This document shows positions 46,422-56,665 of a DNA stretch of 64,000 nt, piece by piece. How positions within the stretch are numbered: position 1 is the stretch's first letter; the number at the start of each line of letters is the position of its first letter. The stretch comes from Rhodopirellula baltica (GTDB lineage Bacteria; Planctomycetota; Planctomycetia; Pirellulales; Pirellulaceae), in assembly GCA_002901265.1 (NCBI GenBank), contig PPHI01000029.1, positions 62,001-126,000 on the forward strand, written 5' to 3'. The notes under the pieces are model-generated. The model did no database searches. It was given only the letters and a program-made list of their open reading frames with translations, and was not told where the DNA came from. Both the position numbers and the translations under genes were made by a program.

Positions 46422-48824
46422 ATGAGAGGTCGATTGATGCGTGTGCGCATGGCCGTGGTATTGGCGTTGTGGTTTCTCGTCGGTGTAACTCAGGCCCAAT
46501 CAGAACAGCCGCCGAACGTTCTGTTGATCTTGGCCGATGACCTCGGGTATTCGGATCTTGGCTGCTACGGCGGTGAAATTCAGACACCGAACTTGGATTC
46601 GATCGCTGAGCAAGGTCTGCGGTTCTCGCAGTTCTATAACACGGGACGTTGTTGGCCGACTCGCGGTTCGTTGATGACGGGCTACTACGCGCAGCAGATT
46701 CGGCGCGACTACTTGCCCGGTGTCCCTAGCGGCGGACGCGGATCGCGACCTGCTTGGGCGTGGCTGGTTCCGGAGTTGCTGCGTGATGCCGGCTATCGTT
46801 CGTACCACACCGGCAAATGGCATCTCGACGGTCAGCCACTCGAAAACGGCTTCGACGTCAGTTCGCAAAATCAAGTCGGCCGGTACTTCCAGCCACTGCC
46901 GGATCACGACGGCAAAGAAGGGCGGTCGCTGCAGTTTCGCGATGACTTTTACCTCACCAGCGCGATGGCAAACGATGTGGTCAGGAACCTGCGTGACCAC
47001 CAAGCGAAGCATTCGTCTAAGCCGTTCTTCCAATACCTCGCATTCACCGCGCCGCATTTTCCACTGCATGCGCTACCCGAAGACATCGACGTCTATAGGG
47101 GAGTTTATGACGTGGGCTGGGATGTGATTCGAGAACGCAGGTTTGAGTCGATGCGAAAGCTAGGCATCCTTCCGGAAGCCGCTGTCGATTCACCAGCCTC
47201 GGTGGAGCGCGAGCTCGGTCCGCCGTATCACTTTCCTGAAGCATTCGAGATTCTTGGTGAAGGTGAAGTCAACAAACCGATACCATGGTCTCAGCTGACC
47301 GAGTCGCAGCGGCGTTTCCAAGCGACCAAGATGACGTTGCATGCGGCGATGATCCATCGAATGGACATCGAGATCGGACGCGTCTTCGATCAGGTCCGCG
47401 AGATGGGAGCTTGGGACAATACGTTGATCCTGTTTCTGTCGGACAACGGTGCGAGTGCTGAAATCATGGTGCGTGGTGATGGTCATGATCCGAACGCCTC
47501 GCCAGGATCCGGGCACAGCTACCTGTGTCTGGGACCGGGATGGTCGACCGTTTGCAACACGCCCTTCCGCCGCCATAAAACGTGGACGCACGAAGGCGGG
47601 ATCGCTACCCCGTTTCTGCTTTCATGGCCTGACCAAGTCCAATCAGGCGGTCAGATTCGCCGCGGTGTTCATCATGTGATCGATGTGGTGCCGACATTGT
47701 TGTCGATCGCCGGAGTTCCTATGGATCCTCAAACGCCGCCACTGCCTGGCGAAAGCTTTGCAAATCAAATCAATCAGGCGTCAGTAACCGATGCACGAAC
47801 GCTGTGGTGGTTTCATGATGCACACCGAGCGATCCGCGTCGGCGATTGGAAAGCAGTCGCTCCCAAAGACGAGCCTTGGGAGCTATATGATCTGTCGCAA
47901 GATCGCACCGAACAAGTTGACTTGGCAATTCCCAAAGCAGACAAGCTGACAGCTTTGATTCATGAATGGGAATCGATGACGCAGCAGATGACCAAGCTGG
48001 CGTCCGAAGATCTGAATGTGAAGCAGCTTGAAAAAGCACAAGGGCTCGCACATACCAGCGAGACGATGCTGCAAGCGCAAGAGGCGGCCCAGGTTCCCAG
48101 AACACAGCATTTGCTGGGCGGTGAATCGTTTCGTGTTGCCGACCGTCACGCGTTCTTGATCGAAGCGGACCAGCCTTTCGAACCCAAGCAGAAGCCTTGG
48201 GTGTTTTATGCACCGACGCTACGCCAATATCCGGATGCGAACGAAGAATGGATTTTCCGTCGGTTGCTTGATGCCAGTGTCTCCGTTGCAGGCATCGATG
48301 TTGGTGAAGGCTACGGCAGTCCGCACTGTCAGGCAATGTTTGACGCACTTTGTGACGAGATGGTGCGTCGCGGATTCAGTTCAAAGCCTGCGTTACTCGG
48401 ACGCTCGCGCGGTGGTCTGGCAGTCAGCCGGTTTGCGATCGAGAGGCCCGAACGCGTTGGTGGGATCGCGGGGATCTACCCGGTGTTTGACTACACCAGT
48501 TATCCCGGCGTGCAGCGTGCCGCATCAGTTTATGGCGTGACAGCGGAGGAACTATTGTCCCAGCAAGACGCCTTCAACCCGATCAAGAAAGCGGGCGAGA
48601 TCGCGGATGCCAAAATCCCGGTGTACTTGATCCACGGAACGGAGGACAAAGTGGTTCCGATCGAAGCGAATTCCGACGCGTTTGCACAGGCGTATCGAGA
48701 AGCCGGGAAGTCAGACTTGATGACCGTTAAACGGATCCGTGGGCAGGGGCACAATCTGTTTGAAGGATTCTTCCGCGATCAGGCATTGGTCGATTTTCTG
48801 ATCTCGGCGGCTAGGGGTGAGTAG
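46422..48824 (+). CDS. Secreted sulfatase fused to an alpha/beta hydrolase
   Basis: Signal peptide at about 1-24 (VVLALWFLVGVTQA). The sulfatase domain (about 28-540) has the metal motif LLILADDLGYSDLGCYGG, formylglycine site CWPTR at C77, HTGKWHL and FLSDNGAS, so it needs a sulfatase-maturating enzyme. A second domain from about 560 carries an alpha/beta hydrolase triad: S662 in GRSRGG, D742 in HGTEDK and H777 in GQGHNLFEG. It may remove sulfate and an ester from one polysaccharide (inference). ATG at 46422 has a GGTGAGG-type ribosome site upstream; 46437 is an alternative, and GTG 46326 lies inside repeat C and is unlikely. Confidence 0.88.
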   Translation: MRGRLMRVRMAVVLALWFLVGVTQAQSEQPPNVLLILADDLGYSDLGCYGGEIQTPNLDSIAEQGLRFSQFYNTGRCWPTRGSLMTGYYAQQIRRDYLPGVPSGGRGSRPAWAWLVPELLRDAGYRSYHTGKWHLDGQPLENGFDVSSQNQVGRYFQPLPDHDGKEGRSLQFRDDFYLTSAMANDVVRNLRDHQAKHSSKPFFQYLAFTAPHFPLHALPEDIDVYRGVYDVGWDVIRERRFESMRKLGILPEAAVDSPASVERELGPPYHFPEAFEILGEGEVNKPIPWSQLTESQRRFQATKMTLHAAMIHRMDIEIGRVFDQVREMGAWDNTLILFLSDNGASAEIMVRGDGHDPNASPGSGHSYLCLGPGWSTVCNTPFRRHKTWTHEGGIATPFLLSWPDQVQSGGQIRRGVHHVIDVVPTLLSIAGVPMDPQTPPLPGESFANQINQASVTDARTLWWFHDAHRAIRVGDWKAVAPKDEPWELYDLSQDRTEQVDLAIPKADKLTALIHEWESMTQQMTKLASEDLNVKQLEKAQGLAHTSETMLQAQEAAQVPRTQHLLGGESFRVADRHAFLIEADQPFEPKQKPWVFYAPTLRQYPDANEEWIFRRLLDASVSVAGIDVGEGYGSPHCQAMFDALCDEMVRRGFSSKPALLGRSRGGLAVSRFAIERPERVGGIAGIYPVFDYTSYPGVQRAASVYGVTAEELLSQQDAFNPIKKAGEIADAKIPVYLIHGTEDKVVPIEANSDAFAQAYREAGKSDLMTVKRIRGQGHNLFEGFFRDQALVDFLISAARGE

Positions 48825-48847
48825 CCGCCGAGGAAACGGTTTCCGAG

Positions 48848-50101
48848 CTATTTGACGGTTACGCAAGCACCTTGCGTGGTGCTGCGAACGTAGATCTTGC
48901 CGTCGCTGAATGCTGGGGTGGACCAACACTTGCCTTCGAGAACGTCTTTGCGACCCAGTTCTTGGTAACCCTCTGGCGTCGCGTTGACGATCGCGACTTC
49001 ACCTGCATCCGAAAGGACGACCAGTTTGTCGCCGACCAGGATGCAGTTGCCGGGGCCGAAGCCTGGTTCGGACCAGATGATTTCGCCGGTTTGCAAGTTC
49101 ACGCAGTTCAGCGGAGCTCGGCCGTACTTTTTGAATTCGAAGATGCCGTACAAGTGCCCGTCGTGAACAATCGGCGTGCTCCAGTGATTCATCAGCTCGT
49201 TCGACTTGAACCAAACTTCTTTGACGCTGTGGTCAGATCCGATTTCGAACAGTCCAGCGCCAACGCCATATCCAGCTGAGCAATAGACTTGATTGCCGTT
49301 GACGATCGGAGATGCCGCGGTCGAAACAGAAAACGGAAAGACCGTTCGCCAAAGTTCTTTGCCGGTGGAGGCTTCGATGGAAACGAGGCCCGACTGGACA
49401 AAGTAGATGACTTGGGATTGGTTGTCGATTTGTGCGAGCGCTGGGGTGGCGTGAGTGATCGTTTCGTCGCCGGTCTTCCAATTCAACTCGCCAGAGGTTT
49501 TGTCGAACGCCAAGAAAGCTTGGCCAGCTCCGCCGCCACCGACATAGACGCGTTCTTCGTCGATAACAGGGCTGGATGCGTTTTTCCACTGGATGTTTTT
49601 GCCGCCGAATTCGGCAACGACGTCGTGCTTCCATTTCAGTTCGCCGCTTGCCGCATCGACGCAGTGAAGCACCAGGTGCGAGTCGTAGGCATAGACCAGG
49701 CCACCGCTGATCGCTGGTGTCGAGCGTGGGCCGTCGCCGCCCCGGTTGTCGCGTGTGCCCGCGTTACCACCGTCATGACCGTAATCGTTCGATCCCATGG
49801 TGTAGTTCCACAGGCTGTTGCCCGTTTCGGCATCCAGGGCAGCCAATGATTCTTTTCCGCCATCGACAACGATGGTGATTGCTTTTCCATCGGCAACGGC
49901 AAAGGAGCTGAATCCAAGTGCGGTGTCAGCGGTCCACTGCACATTGAGTTCGACTTGGGATTGCCCGGGGATCGTCTCGGCGAGTTTGCCGTCACCGTTG
50001 GGGCCACGGTACTGGGTCCAGTCGGCTGCTGGTGCGGTCAGTTGTCCGGCCAGGAGTGATCCGGAAAGCAGAGCGGCGAATGCGATTGGTCGTTGTTTCA
50101 T
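48848..50101 (-). CDS. Exported PQQ-type beta-propeller protein
   Basis: A 417-residue protein with a signal peptide (IAFAALLSGSLLAGQLTAPA) followed by WTQYRGPNGDGK, the usual opening of planctomycete outer-membrane-assembly-like propellers. Blades repeat the pattern 'xLDAxTGxxxW': ALDAETGNSLWNY, CVDAASGELKWKHD, AFDKTSGELNWKTG, SIEASTGKELWRT, CVNLQTGEIIWSE. No catalytic quinoprotein dehydrogenase residues were recognised, so a structural or binding role is as likely as an enzyme. It converges on the sulfatase gene. Confidence 0.82.
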   Translation of the reverse strand: MKQRPIAFAALLSGSLLAGQLTAPAADWTQYRGPNGDGKLAETIPGQSQVELNVQWTADTALGFSSFAVADGKAITIVVDGGKESLAALDAETGNSLWNYTMGSNDYGHDGGNAGTRDNRGGDGPRSTPAISGGLVYAYDSHLVLHCVDAASGELKWKHDVVAEFGGKNIQWKNASSPVIDEERVYVGGGGAGQAFLAFDKTSGELNWKTGDETITHATPALAQIDNQSQVIYFVQSGLVSIEASTGKELWRTVFPFSVSTAASPIVNGNQVYCSAGYGVGAGLFEIGSDHSVKEVWFKSNELMNHWSTPIVHDGHLYGIFEFKKYGRAPLNCVNLQTGEIIWSEPGFGPGNCILVGDKLVVLSDAGEVAIVNATPEGYQELGRKDVLEGKCWSTPAFSDGKIYVRSTTQGACVTVK

Positions 50102-50153
50102 CGTGTTGGGTAGGTCGAGTTGGTGGGCGTTTGGGGCAAGTCGATTGTGGTGG

Positions 50154-50183
50154 CAAAAAGAAAGCCTCGCATTTCTGCGAGGC
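50154..50183 (-). terminator. Rho-independent terminator of the isomerase gene
   Basis: Read on the minus strand: GCCTCGCA, loop GAAA, TGCGAGGC, then TTTCTTTTT. A perfect 8-bp GC-rich stem with a GNRA loop and U-tract lies 30 bases beyond the stop of the gene at 50214-51158. It should separate that gene from the PQQ-type propeller gene. Confidence 0.85.
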
Positions 50184-50213
50184 CTCTATGATTGTACGCG
50201 TTCGGCTGAATGC

Positions 50214-51158
50214 CTATGCCATTGGGGCTGCGTTTTCGTTCATCGCGTCTTCGTCGATCAATTCCATCGGCAAAGGCTTGACTTCCAAGCCTGCTGTCGA
50301 GCAGATGCCGTCGATCGCTTCTTGAGCCTGGGTCACGGTGTTTTCGCGAGTTTGGCCTTTGTAGCGTGATGGCGAAGCGGCAGGCGAGATCGGGCCTTCG
50401 AAGCCAGCTGCGGCCAATTGCTTGACGATTTTGACGTGGTTCAGTGCACCTTCTTGCTCGGGCAGAACGCAGTCTTTGCGGGTCGCTTTAGACGCGTCAG
50501 CGTCATCAGCGAGCGAACCGATACGGACGGCAACGATTTTGTCGCCAGCGAGTTCGCTGAGTTGATCCAGTGCGCCACCGCCGACAACCCAGTCCCAGGT
50601 GTCGATGATGAAGCCGACCGAATCGCTGCCAACGCCATTAACGAAAGCGATCAGGCCTTCGACGTTGCGGATGAAGTCGAATTGCTTTGGGTTAGCCAAT
50701 TCTTTGGTCGCGTCGAAGCCGACACCCAATTTGATGTTGCGGGGAGCCAAAACTTCGGCGATTTGGGCGATGCGGCCACGTTGCAGCTCGAAGTACTCGT
50801 GGTAAGGCATGCGGTCGGTCGAAGCTGGCAAAGTGATGTAGGCGCGGGTGACGCCCAAGCTTTCGGCCAGTTCGGACAGTGGGTGGAGCGTGCCCAGTTG
50901 GCTGGTGAAGGCAGCGTCTTCGGCGTCCAAATCGACTTCCAATGGGAAACCGCCAATTTGTTCCAGTCGGCCAGTTCCTTCGCCAAGTGCGGCGCGGACG
51001 AATTTGGTCGCGTCTTCAGCGTTCGAACGCTGTGCACGACGCAACATTTCATACATGTCCACGTCCATCGACGCAAAACCGTACGTCAGGGCCAGTTCGA
51101 TGAGCTCACTCTGACGACCGTTGATGCCGAGTGCTTTTGGCGAGAAATTTTTGAGCAT
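50214..51158 (-). CDS. Sugar phosphate isomerase/epimerase-like TIM barrel protein
   Basis: A 314-residue cytoplasmic protein resembling the xylose-isomerase-like TIM-barrel family. Visible segments are ELIELALTYGFASMDVDM at the first strand, LGVGFDATKEL, VGFIIDTWDWVVGG (a metal-ligand-type Asp) and DKIVAVRIGSLADD. Family members isomerise or epimerise sugars or sugar derivatives; the substrate is unknown. It is monocistronic, ended by a strong terminator. A 558-base gene-poor gap lies upstream. Confidence 0.75.
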   Translation of the reverse strand: MLKNFSPKALGINGRQSELIELALTYGFASMDVDMYEMLRRAQRSNAEDATKFVRAALGEGTGRLEQIGGFPLEVDLDAEDAAFTSQLGTLHPLSELAESLGVTRAYITLPASTDRMPYHEYFELQRGRIAQIAEVLAPRNIKLGVGFDATKELANPKQFDFIRNVEGLIAFVNGVGSDSVGFIIDTWDWVVGGGALDQLSELAGDKIVAVRIGSLADDADASKATRKDCVLPEQEGALNHVKIVKQLAAAGFEGPISPAASPSRYKGQTRENTVTQAQEAIDGICSTAGLEVKPLPMELIDEDAMNENAAPMA

Positions 51159-51716
51159 TCCAGTTCCTACTTTCTGATTCGCTTGCGGTTCCGCTCTTCC
51201 GCAGCTGACGTCCAGAGACCTGCATGACCGAGTCGCGATGGCGAGGGCGTGACCGTTTGGCAGGATCGGACAATGGAGATCGTCTCGTAAATCCTGGGGC
51301 CAAACCGGTCCGCTAGGGTCAAACAGAGTGTTCCGTCAGAGAGCGGCTGAAGCGAATCCTGGGGGGAAGGGTGTAAGTGTGTTGTCCTCGAAAGTCGCAC
51401 AGTATCGCAGAAAAAACACATTTAAGAAAAGGGGCGTTTCGTGCGGGAAATTTGGGCGTCTTCCCAGGCATTGATCGCATCTAAAGCGAACAGCAGTTCA
51501 ACTTAACCCGCCGGCTGGGTACAATAAGGTGCGTCCCACCCCTTCAGTCGCGTCAAATTCCCACCTTTCCGCGACGACCTGCCAAATCTTCGCTGAGTTC
51601 AAAGCCGACACAATCCACGCCAATGAGGTGGATTGATAACGGCCGGTAAATGAAGTGGCAGGAAAATGCGATTTCGTTTCCACCGAATGGGTGGGGAACG
51701 AGATGGTCTCACCGAT
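51159..51716. other. Gene-poor divergent region
   Basis: 558 bases between the divergent isomerase and DUF1592 genes. Short frames on both strands have no recognisable features. TACAAT at 51520-51525 with TTCAAC 16 bases earlier is a weak promoter-like pair on the plus strand; this is only suggestive. Confidence 0.4.
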
Positions 51717-54092
51717 ATGAAATACCCCGCCTTAAAGATTCGAATGAAGTATGCAACCGCGTGCGCGTGGCGTTGCTGCGGATTGTTCCTGTCGTTGACC
51801 GCGCTGAGCAGCCCACCTGCTTTGGGCGACGATGTTCTGGAACGAGGTGAGGCGATTTATCGTGAGCAATGTCTGTCTTGCCACGGTGAAAACGGGATTG
51901 GTCAGACCGACGGGTACTCGGATGCCCTGGTCGGCGATGCATCGATCGGCCAACTCACCGAAACGATCACCGACACAATGCCAGAGGAAGACCCGGAGGC
52001 TTGCGTGGGTGAGGATGCCGAGGCGGTCGCCAAGTACATCCACCACACGTTTTATTCAGAAGCGGCACAACTGCGCAGTCGTCCGGCGCAAGTTGACTTG
52101 TCGCGGCTGACCGCACGGCAGTTGCAACAATGCTTGGCGGACCTCTACACACATTTCTATTCCAGTCCGTGGCTGGAAAAGAAACGCGGGTTGAATGCCA
52201 GCTATTTCGACAGCAACCGCTGGGACAACAGCAAGTTAAAAGTCGAACGTACCGACGCGGTGCTGGATTTTAACTTCGGACATGACGCGCCCGTCGAAGG
52301 CGTGGATCCGAAAGAGTTCTATATCCATTGGACCGGTTCGTTAAACGTCGAACACACCGGACGTTACGAAATTGTCGTGCACTCGACCTGTTCGATGAAG
52401 TTGCGTTTCGGTCATCAGGACGAAGTGTTGATCGACAACCACGTCCAATCCGAAGGCAAGACCGAGTTCCGTCGTACTGTGCACTTGCTGGGCGGTCGCC
52501 AATATCCCGTCTACATTGATTACACCCAGCGGAACCGTAAAACGGAGCAGCCGCCCGCAGAATTTTCGTTGCGTTGGGTGCCACCAGGCGGTGTCGAACA
52601 AGTGATCCCGACGGAAAACTTGTTCCCAAGTATGTTCCCCAGCACGTTTGCGCTACAAACCAAGTTGCCGCCGGATGACCGTAGCTATGGATATGAACGC
52701 GGAACGCGAGTCGATCGTGGTTGGGAAGACGCCGTCACGAAAGCGGCCTTCGAATTTGGCGCGATCGCGGTCAAACGATTGTGGCCGCAATACCGTCGCA
52801 ATCATCGCGGCGAAAGCGACGAAAACCGCGAACGCTTGCGAGGCTTTCTGACCGAGATCGCGACGGTCGCGTTTCGTGGTGAGCTGGATGATGATGCGAA
52901 GCAGCTTTATATCGAAGACCAACTCGCCGCTGCCGAAGATGACCAACTCGCGATCGTGCGCTCGTGTTTGTTGATCATCAAGTCGCCGCGTTTTTTGTAT
53001 CCCGCCGCGAACCCGAATGTCTCGCCGGAAATGCGGATCGCGTCGCGTCTGGCAATGACACTGTATGACTCGTTGCCAGCGGACGCATGGATCCTCGAAC
53101 ATCTCCGCAAGGGCGAGCTGAAACTTGGCGAGCCCAATCCAGAACAACGCGTCCGGCAAATGGCCGAACGGATGCTGCGCGATCCGCGTTTGGACGGCAA
53201 AGCGATGGCGATGTTCTTCGATTGGTTGGACATCGATCCGGCTGCGGAAATCCACAAGAGCCAAGAGGTGTTTCCAGGGTTTGATCAGCAGCTCGCGATG
53301 CAGCTGCGGCGGTCGCTGGAAACGCAGTTGTCAGACATTTTTTGGAGCGAAGACAGCGACTATCGACAGTTGTTCCTGCGTGATTGGAACTACACGAATC
53401 AGTCGCTCGCTGATTTCTACGGTACGCCGTTCCAGCCACGTGAAACGGCTGTGCCGGGATCGATGGTGCCGAGCCAGGCGGACCAACAACGAACCTTCGG
53501 TGTGCTGACGCATCCGATGGTGACCAGTCACCTGAGCTACTTTGAAACGACCTCGCCGATTCACCGTGGTGTCTTTCTGATTCGCCGCGTCCTCGGCCGG
53601 ACGCTACGTCCGCCGATGGATGCATTTGCGCCACTTGATCCAACACTGCATCCGGATCTGACGACACGGCAACGTGTTGAGTTGCAGACGGGCGAGCAGT
53701 CGTGCCAGGTTTGTCACCAGCGGATCAATGCGCTCGGATTCTCGCTCGAACATTTCGATGCCGTCGGGCGATTTCGAGACCTGGAAAAAGGCAAACCAAT
53801 TGATGCGACCGGTGGCTATGTCACACGAACGGACGAAGCCGTCGCGTTCGAATCGGCTGGCGATTTGGCTCGGTTTTTGGCGAACAACGAGGACGCGCAC
53901 CGCGCCTTTGTGGAACGTGTGTTCGAGTATTTCGTCAAACAACCAGTCGCCGCGTTTGGCGAAGACACTCTCGATGAACTGACGCGAACGTTTCGCGACT
54001 CACAATTCAATATGCGTGCGTTGATTGTTGAAATCGCAGTGCAGACTGCGATGTCCGATTTCAATGAGGAGAAAACCGATGAAGCGACGTGA
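51717..54092 (+). CDS. Secreted cytochrome c / PA14 / DUF1592-type protein
   Basis: Planctomycete-type mosaic. Signal segment ([23 protein letters not shown]), then a cytochrome c domain with CLSCH in [16 protein letters not shown]14-like carbohydrate-binding domain follows (about 155-315, [21 protein letters not shown] and [11 protein letters not shown]). The DUF1595/1592/1588/1585 series then runs to the end: [49 protein letters not shown], and [19 protein letters not shown] with a second CxxCH. ATG at 51717 is used; 51744 is equally possible and 51666 would bury the signal peptide. It overlaps the DUF1552 gene by 14 bases. Biochemical activity is unknown. Confidence 0.85.
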   Translation: MKYPALKIRMKYATACAWRCCGLFLSLTALSSPPALGDDVLERGEAIYREQCLSCHGENGIGQTDGYSDALVGDASIGQLTETITDTMPEEDPEACVGEDAEAVAKYIHHTFYSEAAQLRSRPAQVDLSRLTARQLQQCLADLYTHFYSSPWLEKKRGLNASYFDSNRWDNSKLKVERTDAVLDFNFGHDAPVEGVDPKEFYIHWTGSLNVEHTGRYEIVVHSTCSMKLRFGHQDEVLIDNHVQSEGKTEFRRTVHLLGGRQYPVYIDYTQRNRKTEQPPAEFSLRWVPPGGVEQVIPTENLFPSMFPSTFALQTKLPPDDRSYGYERGTRVDRGWEDAVTKAAFEFGAIAVKRLWPQYRRNHRGESDENRERLRGFLTEIATVAFRGELDDDAKQLYIEDQLAAAEDDQLAIVRSCLLIIKSPRFLYPAANPNVSPEMRIASRLAMTLYDSLPADAWILEHLRKGELKLGEPNPEQRVRQMAERMLRDPRLDGKAMAMFFDWLDIDPAAEIHKSQEVFPGFDQQLAMQLRRSLETQLSDIFWSEDSDYRQLFLRDWNYTNQSLADFYGTPFQPRETAVPGSMVPSQADQQRTFGVLTHPMVTSHLSYFETTSPIHRGVFLIRRVLGRTLRPPMDAFAPLDPTLHPDLTTRQRVELQTGEQSCQVCHQRINALGFSLEHFDAVGRFRDLEKGKPIDATGGYVTRTDEAVAFESAGDLARFLANNEDAHRAFVERVFEYFVKQPVAAFGEDTLDELTRTFRDSQFNMRALIVEIAVQTAMSDFNEEKTDEAT

Positions 54093-55407
54093 ATTCATGA
54101 CCAAGTTGGGAGTTAGCGCCGCCGCGGCCAAGTTCCTGGTCGGGCTTCCCAGTTTAGGTTTCGCCGCACAAGCGTCATCGCGACCGCAACGCGTCGTGTT
54201 CGTTTTCAGCCCCAACGGTGTGATCCCCAAACACTTTTGGCCTGATCAAACCGGTGCCGATTACGACCTGAAACGCATCCTCGCGCCGTTGGCGGATTTC
54301 CAAAGTCAGATGCTGACGATGAAAGGCATCTGCAACCGCATCAATGGCGACGGTGACGGACACATGCGCGGGATCGGTTGCCTATTGACCGGCATCGAGC
54401 TGTTCCCCGGTGACATCCAGGGCGGCAGCGACACGCCGGCCGGCTGGTCGATGGGGATCTCGGTTGACCAACATATTCGCAATCGCTTTCAAGCCAATGA
54501 AGCGACACGTACGCGATTCGGTTCGCTTGAATTCGGTGTGATGGTGCCCGATCGTGCAGACACATGGACGCGTATGTCCTACGGCGGCCCCAACCAGCCG
54601 ATGGCACCGATCAGCGACCCGTATCAGATGTTCGACAAGCTGTACGGCCAGACGAAAAACCGGCAGATGTTGGCAAGTGTTCTGGACGATCTGGCGGGCG
54701 ATTTCAAAAAGATCGGCGGTTCGCTGAGCAGCGAAGATCGGCAACTGTTGGAACTACACCTCGGGCTAGTTCGCGATGTCGAAAAAGATTTGCAGACCGA
54801 ATTTGCTGCCGCAACCAAGAACGACGGGGCCGCGCACGCGGTACCAACATTGCCGGCAAACATCGAAGAGCAAAACAACAACATGCCGGAGATCACCAAG
54901 ATGCAAACGGAGCTGTTGGTGAACAGCTTTGTGGCTGACTTTGCACGGGTCGCGTCCTTCCAAATCACCAACAGTGTCGGCCAGCCACGGATGAAGTGGT
55001 TGGGGATCGATGAAGGTCACCATGGTTTGTCTCACGAACCGGACAGCAACGAAGACGCGTACGAGAAGTTGATTCAGATCAACACTTGGTATGCCGAACA
55101 AGTCGCGCATATGGCCCGCCGCATGAAGGAAACGCCTGATCCCTCCGGGCACGGATCGCTATTGGACAACACCACGATCATCTGGACGAACGAGCTCGGC
55201 AAAGGCAACTCGCACACCCGCGACAACATCCCGTTCGTCATGGTCGGCGGCGGATTGAACTTCCGCTTTGGCGAAGCGTATGACTTTGGCCATGTCCCGC
55301 ACAACCGTCTGCTGCTCAGCATCCTCGAAGGAATTGGCATGCCAGAGCAAACGTTTGGCAATCCAGATTTCTGCGGCGATGGAGCGTTGACGGGGCTGAT
55401 GGTCTAG
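54079..55407 (+). CDS. DUF1552-type secreted protein (Tat signal)
   Basis: A 442-residue partner of the preceding gene. The N-terminus [21 protein letters not shown] is a twin-arginine signal. Family blocks include [46 protein letters not shown]-like [10 protein letters not shown] and [32 protein letters not shown]. The fold resembles alkaline-phosphatase-like DUF1501 proteins, without proven chemistry. A GAGGAG ribosome site precedes the ATG at 54079, which lies inside the end of the DUF1592 gene. These two families nearly always occur as a pair. Confidence 0.88.
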   Translation: MKRREFMTKLGVSAAAAKFLVGLPSLGFAAQASSRPQRVVFVFSPNGVIPKHFWPDQTGADYDLKRILAPLADFQSQMLTMKGICNRINGDGDGHMRGIGCLLTGIELFPGDIQGGSDTPAGWSMGISVDQHIRNRFQANEATRTRFGSLEFGVMVPDRADTWTRMSYGGPNQPMAPISDPYQMFDKLYGQTKNRQMLASVLDDLAGDFKKIGGSLSSEDRQLLELHLGLVRDVEKDLQTEFAAATKNDGAAHAVPTLPANIEEQNNNMPEITKMQTELLVNSFVADFARVASFQITNSVGQPRMKWLGIDEGHHGLSHEPDSNEDAYEKLIQINTWYAEQVAHMARRMKETPDPSGHGSLLDNTTIIWTNELGKGNSHTRDNIPFVMVGGGLNFRFGEAYDFGHVPHNRLLLSILEGIGMPEQTFGNPDFCGDGALTGLMV

Positions 55408-55440
55408 TCGTCAACGCTCGTGACTGGCGAGAAGCAGTAA

Positions 55441-56046
55441 TCAATCGTGCGGATCGACGCGGACGATCGATCCGCCGCGATTGGGAAGCGTCTCGGCGAT
55501 CGCATCCAAAATTTTTTGTTCCGGGTTCGTGACTTTGCCCCGGCGAAGCACACTGCCTGAGGATTTAGCGACGACCTTTGCGTTGCTGATCAGGCGGTCG
55601 GCAACACTGTCAGCTGTCTCGGCCGGCAGCGATTCGTGCAGCTTTTGTGCGTACTCTTTCCAAGTCTCCCACAAGTCTCGTGGCGGACGCACATCCAGCC
55701 ATTGTTTTAGAAGAATAAATGCCAACGGGTTATCGGAAACGCCGCGTGTCAGCGCGGCGCTGATCACCATCTGCCGTTCGCCGCTCGTTACGGTTCCGTC
55801 GGCCCAAGCGACGAACACTAAAGGCGTCAGCGTGAACGCGGCAATTGTGCTGGCATTGATATTCAAGTCCAGCATGTGGTTAAGCAACTCTGGATCATCG
55901 ACAGCCGCAATGTTGGCGAGTTCGCGTAGCATTGCTACACGTTTCGATTTTTCGCGCATCGATTGCAGCAGGGTGTCATCGACACGGCGGAAATACAAAT
56001 CTTCCAGCACGTGTCCACGCTGATGAATCGTGTCTGTATCGTTCAT
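55441..56046 (-). CDS. TerB-like protein, paralogue 2 of a tandem pair
   Basis: A 201-residue cytoplasmic protein. The centre (about 75-120, PLVFVAWADGTVTSGERQMVISAALTRGV) has the acidic loop and helices of TerB/tellurite-resistance-type domains. It aligns along its whole length with the protein encoded just upstream at 56090-56665, including VAWAxxxVxxxE, WLxxRPP and the GKVxxxE C-terminal block. Function is unknown. Its start is 43 bases after the stop of its paralogue, so the two are likely one operon. Confidence 0.65.
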   Translation of the reverse strand: MNDTDTIHQRGHVLEDLYFRRVDDTLLQSMREKSKRVAMLRELANIAAVDDPELLNHMLDLNINASTIAAFTLTPLVFVAWADGTVTSGERQMVISAALTRGVSDNPLAFILLKQWLDVRPPRDLWETWKEYAQKLHESLPAETADSVADRLISNAKVVAKSSGSVLRRGKVTNPEQKILDAIAETLPNRGGSIVRVDPHD

Positions 56047-56089
56047 GATGAATCCTTCGATGTTGGACGACCGATTGCTATTGGGTGGG

Positions 56090-56665
56090 TTATTCCGCCG
56101 TTTCCAGGGCAGTGATGAATCGTTCGATCAGCAGGCGTTCCTGCCGGGAAACTTTGCCGAATCCCAGATGCCCGCCAGACGCCTTTGCGATGCTGGTCAT
56201 CTGTGTGCGAAGCAGGTCGATGAACTTGCCTCGTGTGAATGCCGACATACCTTGGGTTAGTTCACGTACATAGCGCTGCCAAGCGTCAAAGCTTTCTGCC
56301 GGGGGCCGTTGCCGCAGCCAATGCTCCAGCAGTACATACGCGACGCTGGATTCGGTAATCCCAAGCGGCTTTGCCGCATTCAAAACGGCGGCGTGTTCAG
56401 ACGGATCGACCGCTTTTTCGGCCCATGCGACCAACACCAGCGGCAACATACGCATCACAACTAGAGACTCGGCAGTAATACCGAGATCAGAAAGCTCGGA
56501 GATCAATACCGGATCGGTGATTCCGGCTTCATGCATCAACGCTTGATGCGATTCATCGGTTTCCGCTTCACGTTTGAGACGTTGAAACAGTTGCTCTTTC
56601 AATTCGCCGAGATAGCGATCTTGAAGCACACCAAACCGGAACGTGTCGGGGGCTGTTTTAGACAT
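56090..56665 (-). CDS. TerB-like protein, paralogue 1 of a tandem pair
   Basis: A 191-residue protein, first gene of the pair. The core LPLVLVAWAEKAVDPSEHAAVLNAAKPLGI matches the TerB-like segment of its neighbour, and SVAYVLLEHWLRQRPPAESFDAWQRYVREL aligns with its helical continuation. ATG at 56665 (MSKTAPDTFRFGVL) is preferred because the 54 upstream in-frame residues (Cys-rich, low similarity) have no counterpart in the paralogue. No membrane segment is present. The role is unknown. Confidence 0.65.
   Translation of the reverse strand: MSKTAPDTFRFGVLQDRYLGELKEQLFQRLKREAETDESHQALMHEAGITDPVLISELSDLGITAESLVVMRMLPLVLVAWAEKAVDPSEHAAVLNAAKPLGITESSVAYVLLEHWLRQRPPAESFDAWQRYVRELTQGMSAFTRGKFIDLLRTQMTSIAKASGGHLGFGKVSRQERLLIERFITALETAE

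Noticed and set aside
51498-51683. 61-codon minus-strand frame in the gap before the DUF1592 gene
   Set aside because: No ribosome site, no hydrophobic or conserved segment, and not placed in an operon.
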